64,000 nt of DNA from Sedimentimonas flavescens (GCF_019264375.1 NZ_JAHVAI010000014.1:1-64000), one strand, 5' to 3'. Shown: positions 35,223 through 44,731, numbered from the stretch's first letter. Numbers and translations are program-made. Notes: generated by a model from the letters alone, not told the origin.

Positions 35223-36871
35223 TCAGGTGCCGCTGCGGATCTGGCTAAGCGTGCGCGCAGGCGTGATCGCCTCGGGGTCGAGGCGCACCTCGATGATCGC
35301 AGGCTTGCCGCTCGCACGGGCACGCTCGAACGCGGGGCCGAAGTCTTCGGTGCGCGCCACCAACTCTCCGTGACCGCCATAGGCCTCGGCGAAGGCCACG
35401 AAGTCGGGGTTCACCAGATCGGTTCCGCTGACACGACCGGGGTAGTCGCGTTCCTGATGCATGCGGATCGTGCCGTAGATGCCGTTGTTCACAAGCACGG
35501 TGATCAGCGGCAGGCCGTAGCGCACGGCGGTAATGAATTCCTGCCCGTGCATCATGAAGCAACCATCGCCCGCGAAACAGATTACCTCGCGCTCGGGGAA
35601 CAGCTTCTTCGCGGCAACGGCGGCAGGCAGTCCGTAGCCCATCGACCCCGAGGTCGGCGCCGCCTGCGTGTTGAACTGCCGGAAGCGGTGATAGCGATGC
35701 ACCCAGGTCGCGTAATTGCCCGCGCCATTGGTGAAGATCGCGTCGGGGGCGGTGTTGGCCTCGATCCACTCCATGATCGGGCCCATCCGCACGTCGCCGG
35801 GGCCGGTTTTCGGGGGCGTGGACCAGGCAAGGTAGCTGTCATGCATTCGCGCGGTGCGCTCAGCCCAGACCGGCGCGGCTGCGGGTTCCAGCGCCGCAAG
35901 GGCAGCGCAAAACGCATCGGGCGCGGCGCAGATCGGCAGGTCGGCCCGGTAGACGCGACCCAGTTCATCCGGGTCGGGATAAACGTGAACCAGCTTTTGC
36001 GCGGGGTAGGGGACATCGATCAGCGTGTAGCGCGACGAGGGCATCTCGGACATCCGTGCGCCGATCAGGATCAGCAGGTCGGATTTCTTGATCTCCTCGG
36101 CCAGCGCCGGGTTGATACCGATCCCGACATCGCCCGCATAACTCGGGTGCAGGTGATCAAACAGCATCTGCCGCCGGAACGAGCAGCCGACCGGAAGCTG
36201 GAAGCGTTCTGCGAACCTGTGATATCCGCCACGGCGGCGTCGCTCCAACGGGTGCCGCCAAGGATCACCATCGGGCGCTTGGCCTGCGCGAGCGCCTCGG
36301 CCAGTGCCGCAATCTGCTGCGGGCCGGGATGGGCCTCGACAGGCATATAGGGCTGCGCCTCCGGCGCCTCGACCAGATCGTCGAGCATGTCTTCGGGCAG
36401 CGTCAAAACGACGGGACCGGGGCGCCCCGAGGTCGCCACCGCGAAGGCGCGGGTCACGAATTCCGGGATGCGGCTGGCGTCGTCGATCTCGCCCACCCAT
36501 TTGGCGAACTCGGTGAAGGCACGGCGGTATTCGACCTCCTGAAAAGCCTCGCGTTCACGCGCCGGGCGTTGGACCTGGCCGATAAACAGGATCATCGGGA
36601 TCGCGTCCTGATGGGCGATATGCAGACCAGCGCTTGCGTTCGTCGCGCCCGGTCCGCGCGTTACCATGCAGATGCCGGGTTGTCCGGTCAGGCGGCCCCA
36701 GCAGTCGGCCATCATCGCTGCGCCGCCTTCCTGACGGCAGACCATGACATCGATCCCGCTGTCATAGAGCGCGTCCAGCACGGCCAGATAGCTCTCGCCG
36801 GGCACACAGCTGATCTGCTTCACGCCGTTCGCTTTCAGTGCCTCGACGATCAGTTGGCCACCTGTCTTCAT
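35223..36871 (-). pseudogene. Thiamine-diphosphate-dependent enzyme (ILVB family), single frameshift
   Basis: Two overlapping frames together form one protein of about 549 residues like acetolactate-synthase-type carboligases and decarboxylases. The first frame, from ATG 36871 with ggagga upstream, gives MKTGGQLIVEALKANGVKQI and the conserved EGGAAMMADCWGRLTGQPG, and continues past SDAAVADIT. The second resumes at RFAERFQLPVGCSFRRQ. It carries the ThDP motif from CFAGDGCFMMHGQEF to VLVNNGIYGTIRMHQERDYP. The switch at about 36216-36224 is explained by one missing base. All catalytic motifs look intact, so either the break is recent or the base is an assembly error. The reaction cannot be specified. 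Confidence 0.75.
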
Positions 36872-37032
36872 CGTATTCCTCCGGTCCTTCGGGCTCTGCA
36901 CGGCCCCGTTTCGCGATTCCTATACCCTGCGCGCCGTGCCGACCAGTCCGGTGCTGTTGTGTGGGTCCGCTATCGCCTCTTTCGTACAAGTGAATTGATC
37001 GGAGCAAGACGGGCACGAATCCGCGACAAACC

Positions 37033-37051
37033 GATACAATTCTGACCTCTG
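37033..37051 (+). promoter_or_regulatory. Candidate MocR operator upstream of the ThDP gene
   Basis: The 19-mer gatacaattctgacctctg matches the 19-mer at 37609-37627 in 17 positions, including an identical first dodecamer. One copy precedes the ThDP-enzyme gene and the other precedes the MocR regulator gene, which suggests a shared binding site. Confidence 0.45.
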
Positions 37052-37282
37052 ACAGTTTCGTTCGGCACAATCAGAATTCCAAGACCCCTCCAGCCGGGGC
37101 CGGACGTTTTTGGGGTGCCGCATGGCCGTCTCGGTGGCGTCGAAATCGCGGGTGACGACGGTGTCGCGCAGCGCATGGTCAGACGCGTTCAGGGGCTGGT
37201 GAATAATCGTTCGCTGGTCGTGGCGCAGTCGCGCGCGACGCGGCAGTTCAAGGCCATCCGGACGCTCGCAGCCGAGCTGTGA
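37046..37282 (+). other. Possible C-terminal gene remnant of unknown family
   Basis: Between 36872 and 37333 no full gene is evident. One plus-strand frame from just after a TGA at 37043-37045 to a stop at 37280-37282 has protein-like composition in its second half: DDGVAQRMVRRVQGLVNNRS, then RATRQFKAIRTLAAEL. It has no convincing start or ribosome site. I do not recognise the family. It could be the tail of a gene lost by deletion, or chance. Confidence 0.3.
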
Positions 37283-37333
37283 GGGCCTCTGATCGTTGCT
37301 GAGTAGATCTCCGGATAAGGCTCTAAATTTAAA

Positions 37334-37361
37334 CAAAAAAAGGCCGGGCTAAGCCCGGCCG
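37334..37361 (-). terminator. Rho-independent terminator of the DUF1127 gene
   Basis: The stem ggccgggc / gcccggcc with loop taa is followed on the minus strand by seven T residues. It lies 40 bp beyond the stop codon of the small gene ending at 37401. Confidence 0.88.
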
Positions 37362-37400
37362 AGGAAGAGGATCCGACAGGGGACTGCGGCTCCTGAAACT

Positions 37401-37589
37401 TTAGAACGTGCGGCGCGCTTCGGCCGTAGCCCGCGCTGAATCCAGCCCAATATCGCGCAGCAGGTGCGGGTCCAACCGGGCAAGCGCTGCGCGGGTCTGG
37501 CGCATCTCAAGCCACTTCGTGACATGCGCACGCAGGCCGACGCGCTTGGCGCGGAGCGGGGCAATGTGACGAAGCGAATGGCTTAGCAT
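37401..37589 (-). CDS. Small DUF1127 protein
   Basis: A 62-residue arginine-rich protein. Its C-terminal half, WLEMRQTRAALARLDPHLLR followed by DIGL, is the DUF1127 (YjiS-like) motif. Proteins of this family in Rhodobacter and Agrobacterium are short, basic and linked to RNA binding or phosphate and carbon adaptation. It has its own strong terminator and lies divergent from the MocR gene, sharing an 87-bp intergenic region that contains the repeated GATACAA motif. Confidence 0.75.
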   Translation of the reverse strand: MLSHSLRHIAPLRAKRVGLRAHVTKWLEMRQTRAALARLDPHLLRDIGLDSARATAEARRTF

Positions 37590-37600
37590 GACGCACCTTT

Positions 37601-37676
37601 TTCGTATTGATACAATTCTGTCATCTGGGTTAAGCTGATCATATAAAACCCATACAAACGTATCCAGAGAAATATT
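37601..37676. promoter_or_regulatory. Divergent promoter/operator region of DUF1127 and MocR genes
   Basis: This AT-rich interval contains gatacaattctgtcatctg (37609-37627), overlapping the short inverted repeat gtattgatac, and then catacaaacgtatc. A further gatacaaattg sits just inside the MocR frame. Repeated GATACAA-type elements next to a MocR gene suggest an autoregulatory operator. The precise promoter boxes are not certain. Confidence 0.5.
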
Positions 37677-39089
37677 GTGACTGATACAAATTGGGCTCCA
37701 GCCCTCACGCATCAATCGGGACCGAAGTATCTCTCGCTGGTGAGGGCGCTGCGCGAAGGCGTACGCCGCGGCGATCTCGCACCCGGTACACGCTTGCCAA
37801 CAGTACGTAATTTGGCTTGGAAACTCGGGGTCACGCCGGGGACAGTCGCGCGCGCCTATCAGATCGCAACTCAGGAAGGGCTGCTCGAGGCCGCGGTCGG
37901 TCGTGGTACATTTGTATCGACACAATCGCGCCGCCTTGGGCCGACCGAGCCGCTCTACCGCCAGCCATTGACCGATCCGAGTGACGATGATGGCGTCGTC
38001 GATCTGCGCTCGCCACAGTTGCCAGACGTTGGTCAGACTCAGGCGCTGGCGACGGTCATGGCGGAGGCAGCGCAAGAGCTTGGGCGGCAGTATCTCGAAT
38101 ACCCCGGCCTGCGCCGCGATCAGTATTGCCGCGAGGCCGCGCTGGAGTGGTTCTGGGGCTACGCGATCTCGTCCGTGATCACCGCTGATGACCTGGTTCT
38201 GACGCATGGTGGGCAGAACGGGATCAATATCGTTATGCAGTGCTGCCTGCGTGGCGACCGCCCCGTCGTTCTGTGTGAGGAGCTGGCCTATCCGGGCTTC
38301 CGCCACGCCGCGCGCCTCAATCGGGCCGAGGTTATCTCGATCGCGCTCGATGAGGAGGGCATGATCCCCGAGGCGCTCGACGCGGCCTGCCGCAAGCATG
38401 GCGGCCAGATCGTCTGTATCACGCCCGACGCGCAAAACCCGACGACGGCCCGGATGGGAAGCGCCCGACGCATCGCCATTGCCGAGGTCGCCCGCAAGCA
38501 CGACCTGCAGATCATCGAGGACGATTGCTACACCGCGCCCGTCTCGGGCCTGGAAAGCCTGCGTGTGATCGCCCCCGAGCGGTCCTGGCATGTGACATCG
38601 CTCTCCAAGACGATCTCGGCCGGAATGCGGTTCGGCATTGTGGTGGCCCCCGAGGGCATGGGCGAAGCCGGCCGCCTGACTGCGCAACACAGCTACTTCG
38701 GTCTGCCGCGCCCGGTCACAGATATTGTCACGCGCCTCTTCAGCTCGGGCGAGGCCATGCGTCTGCGCCAGGCCGCTCAGGACGTGATGAGCCGCCGCTT
38801 GCAAATGGTGGTGCAGGCCTTCGGTGACCAGGATGTCTCCTGGCAACCCGGCCTCAGCTTTGTCTGGCTCAGGTTGCCGCTTGGCTGGCGCGCCTCCACC
38901 TTCGCGCGCGAGGCCGAAGCCGAGGGCGTCCTGCTGCGCTCGGCCGATGAATACGTCCTGCAAGATGGTCATGCCCCGAACGCCGTGCGCATCGCCATGG
39001 CGGGTGGTGTGCCCGAAGAGCGCTTCCAACGCGCGATCCGTCGCCTCGTGCGGCTGCTTGAAAATCCGCCCGGTGACCTGCCGGTCTGA
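37677..39089 (+). CDS. MocR-type GntR-family transcriptional regulator
   Basis: The 470-residue protein joins a GntR winged helix (LAPGTRLPTVRNLAWKLGVT and PGTVARAYQIATQEG) to an aminotransferase-like domain. That domain contains LQIIEDDCYTAPVSGLESLR and the PLP-lysine site SWHVTSLSKTISAGMRFGIV. Such regulators sense PLP adducts of amino compounds. The GTG start at 37677 leads directly into MTDTNWAPALTHQ. It is separate from TauR in sequence. Its neighbours and shared motifs point to the ThDP-enzyme gene as a target and, by proximity, perhaps the aminotransferase gene. Confidence 0.88.
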   Translation: MTDTNWAPALTHQSGPKYLSLVRALREGVRRGDLAPGTRLPTVRNLAWKLGVTPGTVARAYQIATQEGLLEAAVGRGTFVSTQSRRLGPTEPLYRQPLTDPSDDDGVVDLRSPQLPDVGQTQALATVMAEAAQELGRQYLEYPGLRRDQYCREAALEWFWGYAISSVITADDLVLTHGGQNGINIVMQCCLRGDRPVVLCEELAYPGFRHAARLNRAEVISIALDEEGMIPEALDAACRKHGGQIVCITPDAQNPTTARMGSARRIAIAEVARKHDLQIIEDDCYTAPVSGLESLRVIAPERSWHVTSLSKTISAGMRFGIVVAPEGMGEAGRLTAQHSYFGLPRPVTDIVTRLFSSGEAMRLRQAAQDVMSRRLQMVVQAFGDQDVSWQPGLSFVWLRLPLGWRASTFAREAEAEGVLLRSADEYVLQDGHAPNAVRIAMAGGVPEERFQRAIRRLVRLLENPPGDLPV

Positions 39090-39092
39090 TGC

Positions 39093-39120
39093 AAAACCCC
39101 GCGCCGGTCGGGCGCGGGGC
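39093..39120 (-). terminator. Terminator downstream of typA
   Basis: The stem ccccgcgcc / ggcgcgggg is followed by tttt on the minus strand. It lies about 75 bp past the typA stop codon and just after the convergent MocR gene, so it may serve both. Confidence 0.7.
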
Positions 39121-39193
39121 TAAGACTGCTCTGCCTTCAATGTGGCCGAAATATCCCGGGGGTGCGGGGGCAGCGCCCCCGCTCCGCAATCCG

Positions 39194-41011
39194 TTACTCG
39201 GCGCGCGAGGCGCGCTTGCGCTCATGCGGGTCAAGGTGGCGCTTGCGCAGACGCACGATCTTCGGCGTCACTTCAACCAGTTCGTCATCGTTGATATAGG
39301 CGATCGCCTCTTCAAGGCTCATACGCACCGGCGGGGTCAGGCGCACGGCTTCGTCCGTGCCCGAGGCGCGCACGTTGGTCAGCTTCTTGCCCTTGAGCGG
39401 GTTGACCTCAAGATCGTTGTCGCGCGAATGCTCGCCGATGATCATGCCGGTATAGACCTGCTCCTGCGCGCCGATGAACAGCTTGCCGCGCTCCTCGAGG
39501 TTCCACAGCGCATAGGCCACCGAGACGCCGTTCTCCATCGAGATCAGCACGCCCTGACGGCGGCCCTGGATCGCACCCTTGTAGGGCGCCCAGTCGTGGA
39601 AGATGCGGTTCAGCACGCCGTTGCCGCGCGTGTCGGTCATGAACTCGCCCTGGTAGCCGATCAGCCCGCGCGAGGGCACATGGGCGACGATACGGGTCTT
39701 GCCGTGGCCGGCGGGACGCATCTCGACCAGGTCGCCCTTGCGGTTGCCGGTCAGCTTCTCGATGACAACGCCCGAGTATTCGTCATCCACATCGACGATC
39801 ACCTCTTCGATGGGCTCCATACGCTCGCCGTTCTCTTCGCGGAAGATCACGCGCGGGCGCGAAATCGACAGCTCGAAGCCCTCGCGGCGCATGTTCTCGA
39901 TCAAAACGCCCATCTGCAATTCGCCGCGGCCCGAGACGACGAAGGCATCGCCACCGGGAGTGTCCTCGACGCGGATCGCGACGTTGGTTTCCGCCTCTTT
40001 CATCAGGCGCTCGCGGATGACGCGCGACTGGACCTTGTTGCCGTCACGGCCCGCCAGCGGGCTGTCGTTGATGCCGAAGGTGACCGAGATGGTCGGCGGG
40101 TCGATCGGCTGCGCGGGGATCGCGGTGTCCACGTCCAGCGCGCAAAGCGTATCGGCCACGGTGGCCTTGGTCATGCCCGCGATGGTGACGATGTCACCGG
40201 CTTCCGCCACGTCGATGGGCTGCTGCGTCAGGCCGCGGAAGGCGAGGATCTTGGTGCAGCGGAATTGCTCGATCCGCTCGCCGGTGCGCGAGAGCGCCTT
40301 GAGCGCATCGCCCACGCGCAGACGGCCCGCCTCAACACGGCCGGTCAGGATGCGGCCGATGAACGGGTCGGCCGAAAGCGTGGTCGCGAGCATCTGGAAG
40401 GGCTCGTCCGCGCGGAACTCCTGCTTGGGCGGCTCGACATGCTTCAGGATCAGATCGAACAGCGCCGAGAGATCCTGGCGCGGGCCGTCCAGTTCCAGAT
40501 CGGCCCAACCGCCGATGCCCGATGCATAGACATGCGGGAAATCAAGCTGCTCGTCGCTGGCGCCGAGGTTGGCAAAGAGGTCGAAAACCTCGTTCAGCGC
40601 GTTTTCCGGGTCGGCGGCGGGTTTGTCGACCTTGTTCAGCACCACGATCGGCTTGAGGCCAAGCGCCAGCGCCTTCGAGGTCACGAATTTGGTCTGCGGC
40701 ATCGGGCCTTCGGCGGCATCGACCAGCAGGCAGACGCCATCGACCATCGACAGGATGCGCTCCACCTCGCCGCCGAAATCGGCGTGGCCGGGGGTGTCGA
40801 CGATATTGATGCGGGTGCCTTTCCACTCGACCGAGGTCGCCTTGGCCAGAATGGTGATGCCGCGCTCACGCTCGATATCGTTGCTGTCCATGGCGCGCTC
40901 GGCCACGGCCTGGTTTTCGCGGAAAGCGCCGGATTGTTTCAGAAGCTGGTCAACCAGGGTCGTCTTGCCGTGGTCAACGTGTGCGATGATCGCAATGTTG
41001 CGAATGTCCAT
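39194..41011 (-). CDS. typA: Ribosome-associated GTPase TypA/BipA
   Basis: TypA is a translational GTPase that binds the 70S ribosome and supports ribosome assembly and stress growth. The 605-residue sequence starts MDIRNIAIIAHVDHGKTTLV (G1). It has the DTPGHADFGGEV (G3) and NKVDKP (G4) motifs, the EF-G-like domains III and V, and the TypA-specific C-terminal region around RLTPPVRMSLEEAIAYINDD. The longer frame to 41191 has no family support. It is monocistronic. Confidence 0.96.
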   Translation of the reverse strand: MDIRNIAIIAHVDHGKTTLVDQLLKQSGAFRENQAVAERAMDSNDIERERGITILAKATSVEWKGTRINIVDTPGHADFGGEVERILSMVDGVCLLVDAAEGPMPQTKFVTSKALALGLKPIVVLNKVDKPAADPENALNEVFDLFANLGASDEQLDFPHVYASGIGGWADLELDGPRQDLSALFDLILKHVEPPKQEFRADEPFQMLATTLSADPFIGRILTGRVEAGRLRVGDALKALSRTGERIEQFRCTKILAFRGLTQQPIDVAEAGDIVTIAGMTKATVADTLCALDVDTAIPAQPIDPPTISVTFGINDSPLAGRDGNKVQSRVIRERLMKEAETNVAIRVEDTPGGDAFVVSGRGELQMGVLIENMRREGFELSISRPRVIFREENGERMEPIEEVIVDVDDEYSGVVIEKLTGNRKGDLVEMRPAGHGKTRIVAHVPSRGLIGYQGEFMTDTRGNGVLNRIFHDWAPYKGAIQGRRQGVLISMENGVSVAYALWNLEERGKLFIGAQEQVYTGMIIGEHSRDNDLEVNPLKGKKLTNVRASGTDEAVRLTPPVRMSLEEAIAYINDDELVEVTPKIVRLRKRHLDPHERKRASRAE

Positions 41012-41082
41012 TTCGTCCGCCTGTTCGTGGTTTGGGGCGGCCATAGAGGAAATTGGTCGCCAGCGCCAGCCCGAAGCGCCGC

Positions 41083-41415
41083 TTAGTGCGTAGAGGAGTT
41101 GGAAAACAGGTTTATGACGAGAATGCCGGCAATGATCAGCCCGATGCCAAGCGTTGCGGCAAGGTCCAGTTTCTGCCCGAACAGCATCCAACCGGACAGC
41201 GCGATCAGCACCATTCCGATGCCCGACCAGAGCGCGTAGGTCACCCCAAGCGGCAGCACCTTCAGCACCAGCGTGAAGAACCAGAACGCCGCTCCGAACC
41301 CGACGATCACCCCGACCGAAGGCCAGAATCGTGTGAACTGCTGGCTGGCTTGCAGGCAGGAGGAGCCGAAGGTCTCGAACACGACGGCGATCAGGAGATA
41401 CAGGTAGGTCTGCAT
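41083..41415 (-). CDS. Small multidrug resistance (SMR) family transporter
   Basis: The 110-residue protein has four membrane helices and the SMR signatures. They are an early glutamate in the first helix (YLYLLIAVVFETFGSSCLQA) and VTYALWSGIGMVLIALSGWM. EmrE-like members export cationic compounds by proton exchange, but Gdx-type members export guanidinium, and the sequence alone does not separate them. Its start overlaps the stop of the upstream YitT gene by one base (TGATG), so the two are cotranslated. Confidence 0.85.
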   Translation of the reverse strand: MQTYLYLLIAVVFETFGSSCLQASQQFTRFWPSVGVIVGFGAAFWFFTLVLKVLPLGVTYALWSGIGMVLIALSGWMLFGQKLDLAATLGIGLIIAGILVINLFSNSSTH

Positions 41416-42029
41416 CAGGTCACGATATACCAGTCGCGGCGGTGATTGAAGGCGATCACGAGGTTCACGATCACCGCGCCGAGCAGTGACCACAGGACCC
41501 GGTCGATGGGCAGGATCCACAGCGCGACGGCAAACAGCACCAGATCGTGGGTCAGCTGTGTCCAGCCTGCCTTGATGCCGAACTTATCCTGCAAGATCAC
41601 CGCGACGATGGAGACCCCGCCAAGGCTGCCCGAGTGACGAAAGAGCCCGAGCAACCCGACACCTGCGCTGACACCGAAGAGAACCGCGGCGATGCCGGGG
41701 TGGATGGAGCCCACGGCAAAGAGCGGCTTGAGCGCCTCGGCCAGCAGCGACACGAGCGTTACCGTCATCAGGCTTTTCAGGCAGAAGGCCGCGCCACGCG
41801 CCCAATAGGCAAAGCCATAGAAGGGGATGTTGATCACGAAGAAGACAAGGCTGAAACTCCAGCCCGTGAGATAGGAGATGATCAGCGCAAGGCCCGCCGT
41901 GCCACCCGTGACCAGCCCGGCCGCTCGCAGCAGGTGAATGCCCAAGGCCGCCTGGGCCGATGCGATCAGCAAGCCCTGGATATCCTCAAAGAGGGAGTAG
42001 TGCTTCTCGATTTTAAGGTCAGCAATCAT
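41415..42029 (-). CDS. YitT-family membrane protein
   Basis: This 204-residue protein has five or six membrane segments. It shows the YitT (DUF161) pattern GLVTGGTAGLALIISYLTGW and FRHSGSLGGVSIVAVILQDK, and ends in VNLVIAFNHRRDWYIVT. The function of the family is unknown. It is one of two adjacent paralogues; the other, at 42098-42715, ends VLNLVIALNHRRDRYIAL. It is translationally coupled to the SMR gene. Confidence 0.85.
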   Translation of the reverse strand: MIADLKIEKHYSLFEDIQGLLIASAQAALGIHLLRAAGLVTGGTAGLALIISYLTGWSFSLVFFVINIPFYGFAYWARGAAFCLKSLMTVTLVSLLAEALKPLFAVGSIHPGIAAVLFGVSAGVGLLGLFRHSGSLGGVSIVAVILQDKFGIKAGWTQLTHDLVLFAVALWILPIDRVLWSLLGAVIVNLVIAFNHRRDWYIVT

Positions 42030-42097
42030 GACCCACTAATGCCGCAACGCATCCGTCAGTTCCATTGCCGCGCGCGCATGGCGGGAATGCGTCGGCG

Positions 42098-42715
42098 TCA
42101 GAGGGCGATGTAGCGGTCGCGGCGATGATTGAGCGCGATCACAAGGTTCAGCACCAGCGCGCCAAGCGCCGACCAGGCAACGGTCTGCCAGTCGCGCAGG
42201 GTCAGGGCGATCGCAAAGACGCAGGCGTCGAACAGCAGTTGCGTCCAGCCCGCCTTGAATCCGGTCTTGTCCTGCAAATAAAGCGCAAGAATGCCGACGC
42301 CGCCAAGGCTTGCACCATGACGGAACAGCGCGAGCAGCGCCGAGCCGGAGACGAAGCCGATCAGAACGGCGCCTATGGCCGGGTGCAGGTTCTGGAACGA
42401 GATATACTGCGGCAGCACCATCGTCAGCGCCGAGAGAAGCGCAACCGCAAGGAAGGTCTTGAGCACGAACCCGCCTCCAAGCCGACGATAACCGAACCAG
42501 TAGAAGGGCAGGTTGATCACGAAGAACACCGGACCAAAGCCCCAGCCCGTCGCATAGGACACGAGAATCGCAAGCCCCGCCGTCTGGCCCGTAACGAAAC
42601 CCAGATGCGTTAGCATAAGCACGCCAAATGCCGCCATGAGGCTGCCAAAGGCGATGCCTTGCGCATCATCCAGCGGGGTGTGTCGGGCGGGGTTCTCAGC
42701 GATGATCTCGGTCAT
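42098..42715 (-). CDS. YitT-family membrane protein, second paralogue
   Basis: This 205-residue protein parallels the preceding YitT gene along its whole length: FVTGQTAGLAILVSYATGWG, FRHGASLGGVGILALYLQDK and KAGWTQLLFDACVFAIAL. The start at 42715 (MTEIIAENPARH) fits the family; a longer frame to 43003 does not. The two copies probably arose by tandem duplication and lie 68 bp apart. Confidence 0.85.
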   Translation of the reverse strand: MTEIIAENPARHTPLDDAQGIAFGSLMAAFGVLMLTHLGFVTGQTAGLAILVSYATGWGFGPVFFVINLPFYWFGYRRLGGGFVLKTFLAVALLSALTMVLPQYISFQNLHPAIGAVLIGFVSGSALLALFRHGASLGGVGILALYLQDKTGFKAGWTQLLFDACVFAIALTLRDWQTVAWSALGALVLNLVIALNHRRDRYIAL

Positions 42716-43118
42716 GGCGCTTTCTGTCACGCGGCGCGGGGGCCGACAAGAGCCTGTGGCGCGACCGCAACGCGAGGCGCGTAGCGGCGCGATCCATTGC
42801 ATTTCCATTTGCCGCGACTCGGTCGCCCATGGTTTCTGGCGCCATCCGGCTAATTCAGACAGGAGGGCGGAACATGACTGTACACGTTTGCGCCCAAGCA
42901 GCCGGCTGGCATCGCGCAGGGGCAACTGCCACCCGCACCGGAGCACGCCGACAGGCCTGATCCGTCGCCCGGACCTCAAGGGGTCCATGTCTGAACCCTC
43001 CACCGGACCTCACTGCTGATCCCGACACGGCGTTTGCGCTTTGTCACGGCTCGTCCCGGTCCGGTTTCTTCACCACAAACCAGAGGCCGGGGGCGTTTGC
43101 GCGCATTCCGGAAATCAC

Positions 43119-43358
43119 ATGACCAGACTGACCCATCATGCCGGGCCCGTGCCCGCATCCTCCATCGAAGCCGCAATCGCGATCCACGGCGCGCGGCGCG
43201 TTCTGATCGCGGCCCTGCTTGCCACGCTGCGGCCGCGTGCGGCGCGCCCGCTGGCCGCCAACTTCGTCGGCCTGGACGATCACATGCGCCGCGACATCGG
43301 CCTGCCGCCGAAATCCACCTCGCCCCCAAGGCCATACTGGCAGCACTGCGGCTGGTAG
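43119..43358 (+). CDS. DUF1127-like small protein
   Basis: A 79-residue arginine- and alanine-rich protein whose C-terminal part reads VGLDDHMRRDIGLPPKS, a DUF1127-type ending. The ATG at 43119 follows a weak purine-rich stretch (ggaaatcac). It is the second DUF1127-like gene in the window and lies opposite to its minus-strand neighbours. The family match is less clear than for the gene at 37401-37589. Confidence 0.6.
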   Translation: MTRLTHHAGPVPASSIEAAIAIHGARRVLIAALLATLRPRAARPLAANFVGLDDHMRRDIGLPPKSTSPPRPYWQHCGW

Positions 43359-43369
43359 CGGAGCTAATG

Positions 43370-43396
43370 AAAAGGGCCGGCGCAGTGCCGGCCCTG
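43370..43396 (-). terminator. Terminator of icd
   Basis: The stem gggccggc / gccggccc with a five-base loop is followed on the minus strand by ttttcatt. It lies about 25 bp past the icd stop codon at 43422. Confidence 0.8.
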
Positions 43397-43421
43397 ATCA
43401 TTCGTTAGCGGTTCGGTTGTC

Positions 43422-44636
43422 TTAACCGACCAGCGCCTTGTTCAGATACTCGTCGATCTTCTCAAGGAAGCCCATCGTGGTCAGCCATTTCTGATCGGGG
43501 CCGACCAGCAGCGCCAGATCCTTGGTCATGAAGCCATCCTCGACCGCCTGCACGGTGACCTTCTCAAGCGTCTCGGCAAAGCGCATCAGCTGTGCGTTGT
43601 TGTCCAGCTTGGCACGGTGCTTGAGGCCACCAGACCAGGCGTAGATCGACGCGATCGAGTTGGTCGAGGTTTGCTTACCCGCCTGATGCTGGCGATAGTG
43701 ACGGGTGACGGTGCCGTGGGCGGCCTCGGCCTCCACCGTCTTGCCATCGGGCGTCATCAGAACCGAGGTCATCAGCCCGAGCGAGCCGAAGCCCTGCGCC
43801 ACGGTATCCGACTGCACATCGCCGTCGTAGTTCTTGCAGGCCCAGACGTAGCCGCCCGACCATTTTAGCGCCGAAGCGACCATGTCGTCGATCAGACGGT
43901 GCTCATACCAGATCCCGGCGGCCTTGAACTTCTCTTCGAACTCTTCCTCATAGACCTTCTGGAACAGGTCCTTGAAGCGCCCGTCATAGGCCTTGAGGAT
44001 AGTGTTCTTGGTCGAAAGATAGACCGGCCAGCCCAGGTTGAGCCCGTAGTTCAGCGAGGCCCGCGCGAAGTCGATGATCGAGTCGTCGAGGTTATACATC
44101 CCCATGTAGACGCCCGAGGAGGGGGCCTCATAGACCTCTTTCTCGATCACGGTGCCGTCCTCGCCGACGAATTTCATCGTCAGCTTGCCCTTGCCGGGGA
44201 AGCGGAAATCGGTGGCCTTGTACTGGTCGCCAAACGCGTGGCGGCCGACGACGATCGGCTTGGTCCAGCCGGGAACGAGACGCGGCACGTTGCGGCAGAT
44301 GATCGGCTGGCGGAAGATCACGCCGCCCAGGATGTTGCGGATCGTGCCGTTGGGCGACTTCCACATCTGCTTGAGGCCGAATTCCTCGACGCGGGCCTCG
44401 TCGGGGGTGATCGTGGCGCATTTCACGCCAACGCCGTGTTCCTTGATCGCCAGGGCGGCGTCAATGGTGATCTGGTCCTCGGTGCGGTCGCGCTCTTCGA
44501 TGCCCAGATCGTAATAGAGCAGGTCGAGGTCGAGATAGGGCAGGATCAGTTTCTTCTTGATGAAGTCCCAGATGATCCGCGTCATCTCGTCGCCGTCGAG
44601 TTCGACGACGGGGTTTTCAACCTTGATCTTCGTCAT
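43422..44636 (-). CDS. icd: NADP-dependent isocitrate dehydrogenase
   Basis: Icd oxidatively decarboxylates isocitrate to 2-oxoglutarate with NADPH formation. The 404-residue protein is the homodimeric, eukaryote-like form common in alphaproteobacteria. It begins [20 protein letters not shown] and contains [40 protein letters not shown] and [21 protein letters not shown] longer frame to 44699 lacks family support. It has its own terminator. Confidence 0.96.
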   Translation of the reverse strand: MTKIKVENPVVELDGDEMTRIIWDFIKKKLILPYLDLDLLYYDLGIEERDRTEDQITIDAALAIKEHGVGVKCATITPDEARVEEFGLKQMWKSPNGTIRNILGGVIFRQPIICRNVPRLVPGWTKPIVVGRHAFGDQYKATDFRFPGKGKLTMKFVGEDGTVIEKEVYEAPSSGVYMGMYNLDDSIIDFARASLNYGLNLGWPVYLSTKNTILKAYDGRFKDLFQKVYEEEFEEKFKAAGIWYEHRLIDDMVASALKWSGGYVWACKNYDGDVQSDTVAQGFGSLGLMTSVLMTPDGKTVEAEAAHGTVTRHYRQHQAGKQTSTNSIASIYAWSGGLKHRAKLDNNAQLMRFAETLEKVTVQAVEDGFMTKDLALLVGPDQKWLTTMGFLEKIDEYLNKALVG

Positions 44637-44731
44637 GACTTGCTCCGCGCATGAATAAGTGATGCGCGGCTCATACCCCATTCCGGAGGAAAAGGCCATA
44701 GTCGGTATGCATTGGTATACCGAAAATTATC

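Noticed and set aside
36920-37336. A minus-strand frame of 138 codons between the ThDP gene and the DUF1127 terminator
   Set aside because: Its composition is that of a shadow, it has no ribosome site, and it would overlap the operator-like motif.
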